The notes below the pieces were generated by a model. It saw only the letters and a program-made list of their open reading frames with translations, was not told where the DNA came from and made no database searches. A stretch of 39,719 nucleotides of DNA from Pseudomonadota bacterium (GTDB taxonomy: Bacteria > Pseudomonadota > Alphaproteobacteria > SP197): assembly GCA_027592745.1 (NCBI GenBank), contig JAQCLG010000016.1:1-39719 (forward strand), read 5' to 3'. Below, piece after piece: positions 30,852 to 38,400 of the stretch (position 1 is the first letter of the stretch; every line of letters starts with the position of its first letter). Position numbers and translations under genes: made by a program.

Positions 30852-32195
30852 TCAATAGACGTCGAGATAGCGCCGCCGGTCCAGATCGCTGACATGGCGA
30901 CGGAAGACGTCGTCCTCGTGGCGCCGGGTCGCAACGAACCAGTCGACGAAGGCATCGCCGAACAGGCCGCGAGCCACCGGCGAGGCGTCCAGGCGATCGG
31001 CCGCGCTCCCCAGGGTGCGCGGCAGGCGGCGCTCGGGCGGCAGCGAGTCGGGGGCGGCCTCGCCCTCGAAGGCCAAGCCCGGGTCAATCCGGTTCTCGAT
31101 GCCCCATAGGCCGGCACCCAGGCACTGGGCGAGCGTCAGGTGCGGATTGGAATCGGCAGCAGGCACGCGGAACTCGACGCGGGTCGCGCCGGGCGCCCCG
31201 GTGATCACCCGCACGGCGCAGGTCCGGTTCTGTACGCCCCAGGCCGAGACGACGGGCGCCCAGATGCCCGGCACCATGCGCCGGTAGGCGTTGACGGTGT
31301 GCGAGCACATCGCCAGCGTCTCGGGGAGCAGGGTGACCAGGCCACCGACGAAATGGCGCATGGTCGCCGAGATACCCTGCGGGTCGGCGGGATCGTGGAA
31401 CAGCGCGTTGCCGTCGTCGTCCTGAAGCGAGACGTGGAGATGGCCCGACTGGCCGTTGGTCTGGTTCGACCACTTGGCCATGAAGGTCGCCATCAGCCCC
31501 TGGCGCTCGCAATGGGCCTTGGTGAAGGTCTTGAAGAGTGCGGCATTGTCGGCAGCGATCAGCCCCGGGGCGGGTTTCAGCGGCATCTCGACGCAGCCTG
31601 GCCCCTGTTCGGTATGGATCGAATCGATGCCGATGCCGAGCAGTTCCAGCACCGTTTCAAGGCCGTCGAAAAAGTCGTGCTCGATCGAGGGCACCATCGA
31701 ATAGGTGTGGTTGCCCGGCTGCCAGGATTCCAGGCCGGTGTAGTCCTTGACGCGCACGCTGGCGGGCGTCTCGCGCAACAGGAAGAACTCGTACTCGAAA
31801 CCTGCGGTGACCTGGAACCCCATGGCGCCGGCGCGGGCAAGCTGGTCCTTCAGCAGGTTGCGCGGTGCCAGGCGACCGGTCTCGCCGGCAAACTCGGCGA
31901 TGAACAGCGCCTCACCGTCGGCAAAGGGGTAGAGGCGCCCGCTCGTCGGGTCGATGGGTGCCGGGGCATCGGCCCAGGCGCCCTGGCGATAGGGCACTTC
32001 GGCGACATCCCAGTGATAGAGCACCTCGCAGAACTCGTAGCCGCCCTTGAGCAGCTTGACGAATTTCTCGGTTTCCACGCGCTTGACCCGGAACCGCGCG
32101 TCGATGTCGAAGATGCCGATGTGGACGGCCCGGATTCCCTTGGCCTCGAGCAGGCCAAGGACCTGCGCTACGGCAGCTTCCTGCCCCAGGCTCAA
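30852..32195 (-). CDS. Glutamine synthetase family protein (type III-like, possible gamma-glutamylamide ligase), TTG start
   Basis: A 447-residue ATP-dependent ligase. It starts at TTG 32195, overlapping the preceding stop as TTGA, because MSLGQEAAVAQVLGLLEAKG and IRAVHIGIFDIDARFRVKRV form the normal N-terminal domain and no ATG or GTG lies there. Catalytic blocks include GFEYEFFLLRE, EQGPGCVEMPL, MAKWSNQTNGQSGHLHVSLQ and SNPHLTLAQCLGAGLWGIEN. The C-terminus lacks the adenylylation-type loop of GlnA. The subgroup includes gamma-glutamylputrescine and N-methylglutamate/gamma-glutamylmethylamide synthetases; an amine acceptor is likely here but not identified. It is coupled to a DUF4870-like membrane protein and adjoins the PotD-like gene. 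Confidence 0.85.
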   Translation of the reverse strand: MSLGQEAAVAQVLGLLEAKGIRAVHIGIFDIDARFRVKRVETEKFVKLLKGGYEFCEVLYHWDVAEVPYRQGAWADAPAPIDPTSGRLYPFADGEALFIAEFAGETGRLAPRNLLKDQLARAGAMGFQVTAGFEYEFFLLRETPASVRVKDYTGLESWQPGNHTYSMVPSIEHDFFDGLETVLELLGIGIDSIHTEQGPGCVEMPLKPAPGLIAADNAALFKTFTKAHCERQGLMATFMAKWSNQTNGQSGHLHVSLQDDDGNALFHDPADPQGISATMRHFVGGLVTLLPETLAMCSHTVNAYRRMVPGIWAPVVSAWGVQNRTCAVRVITGAPGATRVEFRVPAADSNPHLTLAQCLGAGLWGIENRIDPGLAFEGEAAPDSLPPERRLPRTLGSAADRLDASPVARGLFGDAFVDWFVATRRHEDDVFRRHVSDLDRRRYLDVY

Positions 32196-32566
32196 CGGCT
32201 CTTCCCGCCGAACGCCCAGGAGGCCGGATCGGGCACCGACGCGCCCTGCTGCAGCCAGAGGATGCCCTTGATGCAGCGCACGATGATCCAGATGGTCGTG
32301 AGTGCGCCGAGCAGGATGCCGAGCCCCAGCAGAGGCACCGTCACCCCGGAGATGATCCCGAACAGGAGGCCGATCCAGAAGGTGCGGACCTGGAACCGCA
32401 GGTGGCTGGCCTGCCAGGCGGGCGCCTCGTTGCGCCCCAGGATCGCCATGACACCACCGATCAGCCAGGTGATGCCGGTGACGAACGACGCAAGGTAAAG
32501 AATGTAGATGGCCATGGGATAGCCCGAAGGCTCCGCCTGCACGACCTGTCTGCCGTTCTCGCTCAT
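32192..32566 (-). CDS. DUF4870 family small membrane protein
   Basis: A 124-residue protein with three hydrophobic segments (AIYILYLASFVTGITWLIGG, FWIGLLFGIISGVTVPLLGL, ILLGALTTIWIIVRCIKGI). The pattern is typical of DUF4870: an initial YILYL segment, HLRFQVRTFWI and IKGILWL. The start at 32566 (MSENGRQVV) has AGGGG 5 bases before it. It is translated in overlap with the glutamine synthetase-like gene (TTGA). The role is unknown. Confidence 0.85.
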   Translation of the reverse strand: MSENGRQVVQAEPSGYPMAIYILYLASFVTGITWLIGGVMAILGRNEAPAWQASHLRFQVRTFWIGLLFGIISGVTVPLLGLGILLGALTTIWIIVRCIKGILWLQQGASVPDPASWAFGGKSR

Positions 32567-32756
32567 GGCTGCCCCTCTCCTGCCGATGAGCACCGAGATT
32601 GGCCAAGCGCGGCGGACGACGCAAGCCCATGTGCGCAGTGGGTGCCCAGGGCTGCCGTTTGGACTACTATTGGTTCGTTAGGGTAACGGCCGCTGGGGCA
32701 AGCATCGGTCGCGGTATCGGTTCACGATCCACACAACCAGACATTGGGAGAACACC

Positions 32757-33893
32757 ATGCACGTCAAGCGACAGTTCGATGTCGACCGGTTCTTCAGGCG
32801 CATCAAGGCCGGCGAGATGACCCGCCGCGAGGCAACCGCGAGTTTTGCCGCCGCCGGCCTGGGCACGCTTTCCCTGCCGATGGGCAACAGCGCCCGGGCC
32901 GATGACGGTACCGGTCAGGACATCACCTATTTCACCTGGTCGGGCTACGACATCCCCGAGCTGTTTGCCAGCTTCGTCGATGCCCATGGCGAGCCGAGCT
33001 ACTCGGTCTTTGCCAGTGCCGAGGAAGGCTTCCAGAAGATGCGCGCCGGCTTCACCCCGGACGTCGCGCATCCCTGCATCGAGGACATGGACCGCTGGAT
33101 GGAAGCGGGCATCATGCGCCCGATCGACACCTCCAAGATCACCAACTGGGAGAACGTCTTCCCGCGCATGCGCGACACCCGCGGCGTGAAGTACGACGGC
33201 GAGGTCTTCATCGCGCCGATGGACTGGGGCAACAGCTCGGTCATCTACCGCACCGACCTGGTGCCCGAGGGCACCGAGGAGAGCTGGTACATGCTCTTCG
33301 ATCCCCAGTACAAGGGCCGCATCGGCGCCTCCAACACCTCCTCGAACGCCTGGGCCGCCGCCGCGGTGCTGGGCTTCGACATGTTCAACCCGACCGAGGA
33401 ACAGGTTGCCGGGCCGATCGCCGACCTGATGCGCCAGCAGCGCGAACTGGTGCGCTTCTACTGGGACGACCAGTCGGAGGTCGAGCAGGCCATGGCCTCG
33501 GGCGAGATCATCACCGCCTATGCCTGGAACGCCGCGCTCAAGAACCTGACCGACGCAGGCGCGCCGGTTGCCTATGCCAATCCGAAGGAGGGCATCTGGA
33601 CCTGGATCTGCGGCATCTGCCGTATCGAGGGCGGCAACGAGAAGGTCGACCTGCAGCACGAGCTGATCGATGCCTGGCTCGATGCCGAAACCGGCAAGTG
33701 GCTGATCGAGAACTACTACTACGGCCATTCCAACGAGAAGGCCTTCGAGCTGGCCGACCCCACCCTGCTCGCCGAACTGGGCTGGTCGAGCCCGGCCTCG
33801 CTGTTCGACGAGGGCATCCTGTTCGAACCCTACGATCCCCATGTCGAGGAGCGCTACACCGCGCTCTTCGAGGAGATCAAGGCCGGCTTCTGA
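32757..33893 (+). CDS. PotD-like extracellular solute-binding protein
   Basis: A 378-residue binding protein for an ABC importer, similar to spermidine/putrescine PotD. The N-terminal region has MTRREATASFAAAGLGTLSL, twin-Arg followed by a moderately hydrophobic stretch, so Tat export is possible. Mature sequence shows ITYFTWSGYDIPELF, the hinge APMDWGNSSVIYRTDL and WTWICGICRIEGGNEK. GGGAG precedes the ATG. No ATPase or permease gene for it is in the window. Near the glutamine synthetase-like and Rieske genes, it may bind a polyamine or quaternary amine (inference). A strong bidirectional terminator follows. Confidence 0.9.
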   Translation: MHVKRQFDVDRFFRRIKAGEMTRREATASFAAAGLGTLSLPMGNSARADDGTGQDITYFTWSGYDIPELFASFVDAHGEPSYSVFASAEEGFQKMRAGFTPDVAHPCIEDMDRWMEAGIMRPIDTSKITNWENVFPRMRDTRGVKYDGEVFIAPMDWGNSSVIYRTDLVPEGTEESWYMLFDPQYKGRIGASNTSSNAWAAAAVLGFDMFNPTEEQVAGPIADLMRQQRELVRFYWDDQSEVEQAMASGEIITAYAWNAALKNLTDAGAPVAYANPKEGIWTWICGICRIEGGNEKVDLQHELIDAWLDAETGKWLIENYYYGHSNEKAFELADPTLLAELGWSSPASLFDEGILFEPYDPHVEERYTALFEEIKAGF

Positions 33894-33913
33894 GGCCTCG
33901 ACCTGAAACACAG

Positions 33914-33944
33914 CGGGCCCGCCGGAGCGTTTCCGGCGGGCCCG
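33914..33944. terminator. Bidirectional terminator between convergent genes
   Basis: A perfect 13-bp stem, CGGGCCCGCCGGA with TCCGGCGGGCCCG, loop of 5, sits between the convergent PotD-like and Rieske oxygenase genes. There is only a short U-rich tail on either side, but the place and strength support a shared terminator. Confidence 0.8.
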
Positions 33945-33964
33945 TCTGCATTCCAAACCGTAAC

Positions 33965-35083
33965 CTAACGTTCGCCCAGCGCCTTGAGCACCTTCATCTG
34001 GAAGTCGTGGACGGCGTGTTCGCTGATCTCGCTGCGGGCCTGGTCGACGACGAAACGGCCCTGCCGGTAGCCCAGGCTGTGAAGACCTCGCTGCACGCTC
34101 TCGCAGATCGGGATGTCCTCCTTGCGCACGACATCGACGAACTCGATGATCTCGCGCTCGGCATCGCTCGGCGTCTCCTGGGGGAAGTACCACTCGATCC
34201 GCTGGTCGGTCGTCTCCGGACCGGTCGGGACGTGATGGAAGATCGTCAGGTTGCCGCCGGGATAGGCCTCGATGCACCAGTTGGGCCAGAGTAGCCAGCT
34301 GCCGAACTCCTGGGGCTTGGCCGCCCCCTGGGTCACCGTGCCGTAGCCGACGTTCTTGTCGCGGCTGTGGTGGCTGTGGTGAAACTCGTGGGTCGTGATG
34401 CGGTAGGATGACCAGTCGAGCGCCTCCTCGATCAGGGTCCGGTGCTGGTTGGGGCAGTGGAAACACTCGTCGTAGTTCTCGACCGAGTTCTTCCAGTTGG
34501 CCTGCAGCGGATAGCTGTCGCGGTGGGCGCACTTGAGCTCGGCGGCGTGGGGAGAGAAGGCCGCGATCTCGGCTTCGAGCGCGCCGGTAGCCTGCGCGAA
34601 ATCAAGCGCCTGGCCATCCAGGTTGACAAAGAGGAAGCCCAGCATGGTGCCAAGACGCACCGGCTCCAGGCAGAACTGGTCCCTGTCGAAGGACGGCAGG
34701 TGTTCGCTGCCCCGTGCGCTGCGCAGGGCGCCGTCCGTGCCGTAGGCCCAGTTGTGGTAGGGGCAGGTGATGACCGGGCCGATGCGGCCCTCGCCTTCGA
34801 GCAGGCGGTGGGCGCGGTGCTGGCAGACGTTGAAGAACGCACGGATCTCGCCGGACTGGTCGCGCACCAGGGCGACCGACTGGTCGGCAATCTCGCGCAC
34901 CATGTAGCTGCCTGGCTGGGGCAGCATCGAGACGTGCCCGACATACTGCCAGGTGCGATGGAAGATCGCGGTGCGCTCGCGTGCGAAGATCTCCGGATCG
35001 TAATAATACGATGCGTCCATGGTCTGGGAGCGCATCGGGTCCTCCTGAAAGCCGGAAACCCGCAACGGCGTCACGTTGGACAT
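33965..35083 (-). CDS. Rieske non-haem iron oxygenase, alpha subunit, quaternary-amine type
   Basis: A 372-residue oxygenase. The Rieske cluster is NVCQHRAH with TCPYHNWAY (about residues 85-110). The mononuclear iron site is VENYDECFHCPNQH: two His four residues apart, with Glu (not the usual Asp) three residues before the first His. This bridging Glu is found in carnitine monooxygenase CntA and in betaine or stachydrine demethylases (from memory). The third ligand Asp is probably in KEDIPICESVQ. The start at 35083 has GAGGAGG 7 bases upstream; an upstream palindrome marks its promoter. The partner reductase is not in the window. Likely substrates are quaternary amines, unproven. Confidence 0.88.
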   Translation of the reverse strand: MSNVTPLRVSGFQEDPMRSQTMDASYYYDPEIFARERTAIFHRTWQYVGHVSMLPQPGSYMVREIADQSVALVRDQSGEIRAFFNVCQHRAHRLLEGEGRIGPVITCPYHNWAYGTDGALRSARGSEHLPSFDRDQFCLEPVRLGTMLGFLFVNLDGQALDFAQATGALEAEIAAFSPHAAELKCAHRDSYPLQANWKNSVENYDECFHCPNQHRTLIEEALDWSSYRITTHEFHHSHHSRDKNVGYGTVTQGAAKPQEFGSWLLWPNWCIEAYPGGNLTIFHHVPTGPETTDQRIEWYFPQETPSDAEREIIEFVDVVRKEDIPICESVQRGLHSLGYRQGRFVVDQARSEISEHAVHDFQMKVLKALGER

Positions 35084-35108
35084 GGACCTGCCTCCTCTGA
35101 ACCCCTCG

Positions 35109-35130
35109 TTATTGAACGACAGTACAATAA
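35109..35130. promoter_or_regulatory. Imperfect 22-base palindrome before the Rieske gene
   Basis: TTATTG (35109-35114) and CAATAA (35125-35130) frame a core with two further paired positions (8 of 11 per arm). It lies 26 bases before the Rieske gene start, in an AT-rich break between divergent genes, so it is a good operator candidate. The regulator is not identified. Confidence 0.55.
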
Positions 35131-35209
35131 CCCGATGGCGACCGCAATCGGAGCGGGACACCACCAGAGCGTGCTATCGCGACGGAGCGGTTCGCGTTAG
35201 CCTTTCTCC

Positions 35210-35554
35210 ATGAGCAGTGGGGAGAAGGACGCCATCACCGCCCGGCTGAAGGTTCGCCTCGCCGAACTGGACGAGGCCCACGCATCGAGCGGGGATTACC
35301 GCGCGCCGGTGACGCTCGACCAGCAGAGCGTCGGCCGTGTCTCCCGTGTCGACGCCCTGCAGATGCAGGCCATGGCCCAGGCCCAGGAACGGCGCCGCCG
35401 TGGCGAGCGCGGCCGCATCGAGGCCGCCCTGGAGCGCCTCGAGACGGGCGAGTACGGCTACTGCAGCGAATGCGGGGAGGAGATCGGCCTCAAGCGCCTG
35501 GAGTTCGATCCTGCCGTCGCCACCTGCATCCGCTGCGCCGGGCGCGGCAGCTGA
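35210..35554 (+). CDS. TraR/DksA-type zinc-finger protein
   Basis: A 114-residue protein. The C-terminal C4 zinc finger is YGYCSECGEEIGLKRLEFDP then ATCIRCAG (CxxC, 17 residues, CxxC). The N-terminal part is a charged helical hairpin, including AQERRRRGERGRIEAALERL. Such proteins enter the RNA polymerase secondary channel and modulate transcription, with or without ppGpp. It is shorter than E. coli DksA, matching the short DksA-like alphaproteobacterial group. It is divergent from the Rieske gene. Confidence 0.9.
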   Translation: MSSGEKDAITARLKVRLAELDEAHASSGDYRAPVTLDQQSVGRVSRVDALQMQAMAQAQERRRRGERGRIEAALERLETGEYGYCSECGEEIGLKRLEFDPAVATCIRCAGRGS

Positions 35555-35584
35555 AGCGCACCTTGCCGGCCTGAGCGCACGTCG

Positions 35585-36430
35585 CTACACCAGCGCCGGG
35601 CCCCTTGTTTCGTCCTGGGGCTCGACCCGGGGGCCGTAGAGCGTCCGGTTGATGGCTAGGCTGCCGACCAGTCCGGGACGCGTGTCGTAGTGGAAGATCG
35701 TCAGCAGCCGCCGACGCGCTCCCGCGACCTCGCTGACGCGGTGCAGCGAGCGTTCGCCGCGAAAGATCATCAGCGTACCGGCCGGCACCGGAATCGTCAC
35801 CACGCCGCTGCGGTCGCCATCCATGACCCGGCCGACACCCTCGTAGTTTTCGTTCCCGGGTCCGCGCAGGCGCGGGACGCATTCGAAATCGCCTCCCGAT
35901 TCGGGCTTCTGCAGCATCAGCGTGGTGGAGAACTCCGAGCCGTCGAAGTGCCAGTTCTGGCAGCCGCCCGCGCCCATCACCGAGATGTTCACCGACTGGT
36001 AGCGGCAGGCCATGGGATGGAGCGGGGGCGCGTCGAGTACGGCCTCGAGGAAGGCCGGCATGGCCGCCGATGCATAGAGCGCGCGGATGCCGTTGCCGGC
36101 CGGCACCTGGTCATAGGCGATCTGTGCCATGCGCCGGGGACTGGTGCGCAGACGGGGATGGCCGGGCGGCGGATCGGGCAGCGGCGGGTCCATGCGGCCG
36201 TAGTAGGGAGTCGCCCGGTCGATGCCCGGCCACGCACGGTCGACGAAACCCTCGACCTCCGCCGCCAGTTGCGCCGCCGTCGCCTGCAGCACGAAGCCTT
36301 CCAGCGTGGCATAGCCCCGATCCGCGATCGCCGCACGCAGGCCGGCGACCATGGCCGTGCCGGCCGGCGTATCGAGCGCATGGATCGGCCAGCGCCCCAG
36401 ATCGACGATGTCGAGACCCGCGTTCATCAT
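35585..36430 (-). CDS. HxD-type Fe(II)/2-oxoglutarate oxygenase (HalD/BesD-like fold)
   Basis: A 281-residue oxygenase from ATG 36430, with AAGGA 7 bases upstream. The iron motif HxD is QNWHFDGSEFSTTLML (about residue 175); the distal His is in ERSLHRVSEV and the 2-oxoglutarate Arg in GARRRLLTIFHYD. The pattern with YQSVNISVMGAGGCQNWHF matches proteins often annotated HalD/BesD family halogenase. Halogenases replace the Asp with Gly; here Asp is kept, so hydroxylation is expected. The DAO-type FAD oxidoreductase lies head-to-head 105 bases away, and amino acid or amine substrates are likely. Confidence 0.85.
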   Translation of the reverse strand: MMNAGLDIVDLGRWPIHALDTPAGTAMVAGLRAAIADRGYATLEGFVLQATAAQLAAEVEGFVDRAWPGIDRATPYYGRMDPPLPDPPPGHPRLRTSPRRMAQIAYDQVPAGNGIRALYASAAMPAFLEAVLDAPPLHPMACRYQSVNISVMGAGGCQNWHFDGSEFSTTLMLQKPESGGDFECVPRLRGPGNENYEGVGRVMDGDRSGVVTIPVPAGTLMIFRGERSLHRVSEVAGARRRLLTIFHYDTRPGLVGSLAINRTLYGPRVEPQDETRGPALV

Positions 36431-36535
36431 GGAGATGTCCTTTCCCTGCATCGGCAGTCTTGGCACCGTGCCGGGAATTGGCAAGACTGCGCTGACCGCC
36501 ATCGACGGTACGCCCCCCAAGGATCGGACCACCCG

Positions 36536-37876
36536 ATGCCCATGATCTCCGAGACCTCGCCCATCGCCTTTGCCGACGCCCTGCCCGAGGCGGTCGATGT
36601 CGTCGTCATCGGCGGCGGCATTGCCGGTACCGCCACCGCTTGGTTTCTCGCCAGGGCCGGGGTGAAGGTGCTGCTCTGCGAAAAGGGCCGCATCGCCGGG
36701 GAGCAGTCCAGCCGCAACTGGGGCTGGGTGCGCCAGCAGGGCCGCGATCCCGCCGAACTGCCGATCATGATGGAATCCAACCGCATCTGGCGCGGCCTGG
36801 CGCAGGAAACCGGCGAGGCTGATCTCGCCTTCGTTCCCTCCGGCTGCGTCTATCTGACCGACACGGCGGCGGGCATGGAGAAGTATGCCAGGTGGTACGA
36901 GACGGCGCGGGAGTTCCAGCTCGACACGCGCATGCTCACGAGGGCCGAACTGGAGGAGCTGATTCCCGGCGCAGGCGGCGCCTGGCTGGGCGGCATGATG
37001 ACGCCCAGCGACGGGCGCGGCGAACCCTTCGTTGCGGTACCGGCCCTGGCCCGCGCGGCGCGCGCCGGCGGCGCGATCGTGATCGAGAACTGTGCCGTGC
37101 GAACCCTCGACATGGCCGGCGGACGGATAACCGGCGTGGTCACGGAGAAGGGCCGCGTGCGTGCCGACCGCGTCGTGCTGGCCGGCGGCGCCTGGTCCAG
37201 CCAGTTCGCCGCCAACACGGGCTTCGACCTGCCCCAGCTTGCCGTGCGTTCAACTGCGGCCCGCACCGAGGCGGTGCCCGAACACTACGCGCGCAACATC
37301 TCGACCCCGGGCCTGGCCATGCGCCGGCGTGCCGACGGCGGCTACACGGTCGCCAGCGGCGACATCGCCGAACACTACCTGGGACCGGCCTCGTTCCGCC
37401 ACGCCCTGAAGTTCCGCAAGCTGATCGCGCTGTCGGCACGCGACATTCGGGTCCGCCTGGGCGCGCCCGAGGGTTACCCCAACAGCTGGCGCACCGCCCG
37501 CCGCTGGAACGGTGACGAGGAGAGTCCCTTCGAGCGGGCGCGCGTACTCAACCCTGCGCCTTCGCCCGAGGCCGTGCAGCGCATCCGCGACCGCCTCCCC
37601 AAGCGGTTCCCCGCAATGGCCGGGGTCGGCCTTGCCGAAGCCTGGGCCGGCATGATCGACGTCACACCCGATGCCGTGCCGGTGCTGGGCGACGTGGCCG
37701 GCATGCCTGGGCTGATCGTGGCCACCGGCCTCTCGGGCCACGGCTTCGGCATCGGCCCGGCGATCGGGCGCATCGCCGCCGACCTGGCGCGCGGGCGCGA
37801 TCCCGGCCACGCCATGACCCGCTTCCGCCACGCCCGCTTCTTCGACGGCAGCCCGATCGTGCCCGGCCCCTACTGA
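36536..37876 (+). CDS. FAD-dependent oxidoreductase, DAO/DadA type
   Basis: A 446-residue flavoprotein. The Rossmann dinucleotide fold is DVVVIGGGIAGTATAWFLAR (about residues 20-40), followed by SSRNWGWVRQQGRDPAELPI, typical of one DadA/SolA-related group. The substrate domain follows and the C-terminal FAD site is GLIVATGLSGHGFGIGPAIG. Members oxidise D-amino acids, sarcosine or other secondary amines. The start is ATG 36536; ATG 36542 is nearly as good. It precedes a thioesterase gene by 25 bases and faces the 2-oxoglutarate oxygenase gene. Confidence 0.9.
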   Translation: MPMISETSPIAFADALPEAVDVVVIGGGIAGTATAWFLARAGVKVLLCEKGRIAGEQSSRNWGWVRQQGRDPAELPIMMESNRIWRGLAQETGEADLAFVPSGCVYLTDTAAGMEKYARWYETAREFQLDTRMLTRAELEELIPGAGGAWLGGMMTPSDGRGEPFVAVPALARAARAGGAIVIENCAVRTLDMAGGRITGVVTEKGRVRADRVVLAGGAWSSQFAANTGFDLPQLAVRSTAARTEAVPEHYARNISTPGLAMRRRADGGYTVASGDIAEHYLGPASFRHALKFRKLIALSARDIRVRLGAPEGYPNSWRTARRWNGDEESPFERARVLNPAPSPEAVQRIRDRLPKRFPAMAGVGLAEAWAGMIDVTPDAVPVLGDVAGMPGLIVATGLSGHGFGIGPAIGRIAADLARGRDPGHAMTRFRHARFFDGSPIVPGPY

Positions 37877-37901
37877 GCCACGCCGCAACAAGGACACGAC
37901 G

Positions 37902-38339
37902 ATGAACGAGCCGATCGACATCGAACGGCTGTGGCGCGGCTGGCGCCGCTCGCCCTTCCACCAGTTCCTGGAGATGGACCTGGAAGGCCACGACCGGGCC
38001 GCCGGCGAGGTGCGCTTCCGCGTGCCGTTCAAGGCGGACTACAAGCGCACGCCGGTCGCCGAGGGCATCCACGGCGGCGTCATTGCCAGCGTCATCGACA
38101 TTTCCGCGGCCTTCGTCCTGGCCGTGGCCGCCAACAAGACGGGCTTTCCCACCATCGACCTGCGCATCGACTACCTGCGCATGGCAGGAGACGGCGACCT
38201 TTCCGTCACCGCACGCTCGCTCAAGGCCGGGCGCACCATCGGCGTGGCCGATGTCGAGGTCACCGATACCCGCGGCCGCCTCTGCGCCGTCGGGCGGGGC
38301 ACCTACGCCACTGCGGCAACCGGCGTCACCGGGGGCTGA
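37902..38339 (+). CDS. PaaI-type hot-dog thioesterase
   Basis: A 145-residue single hot-dog domain protein. It carries the catalytic HGGVIASVIDISAAFVL motif with Asp/Glu positioning typical of PaaI thioesterases, then TIDLRIDYLRMAGDGDLSV. These proteins cleave acyl-CoA thioesters; the acyl group is unknown. It follows the FAD oxidoreductase by 25 bases, likely one operon, and is followed by a strong hairpin. Confidence 0.9.
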   Translation: MNEPIDIERLWRGWRRSPFHQFLEMDLEGHDRAAGEVRFRVPFKADYKRTPVAEGIHGGVIASVIDISAAFVLAVAANKTGFPTIDLRIDYLRMAGDGDLSVTARSLKAGRTIGVADVEVTDTRGRLCAVGRGTYATAATGVTGG

Positions 38340-38345
38340 AACGCA

Positions 38346-38377
38346 CAACGCCTCCGGGGGTGAACCCGGAGGCGTTG
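38346..38377. terminator. Bidirectional terminator-like hairpin
   Basis: A perfect 13-bp stem, CAACGCCTCCGGG with CCCGGAGGCGTTG, loop of 6, lies between the convergent thioesterase and substrate-binding protein genes. There is no long U-run, but position and strength support transcription ending. Confidence 0.75.
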
Positions 38378-38400
38378 CAGGCGTCGGATGCCGGCAGCGA

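Noticed and set aside
32651-32700. Promoter for the PotD-like gene (TTGGAC-N17-GGTAAC)
   Set aside because: The -10 hexamer is too poor to support it over chance, though a promoter must lie in 32567-32756.
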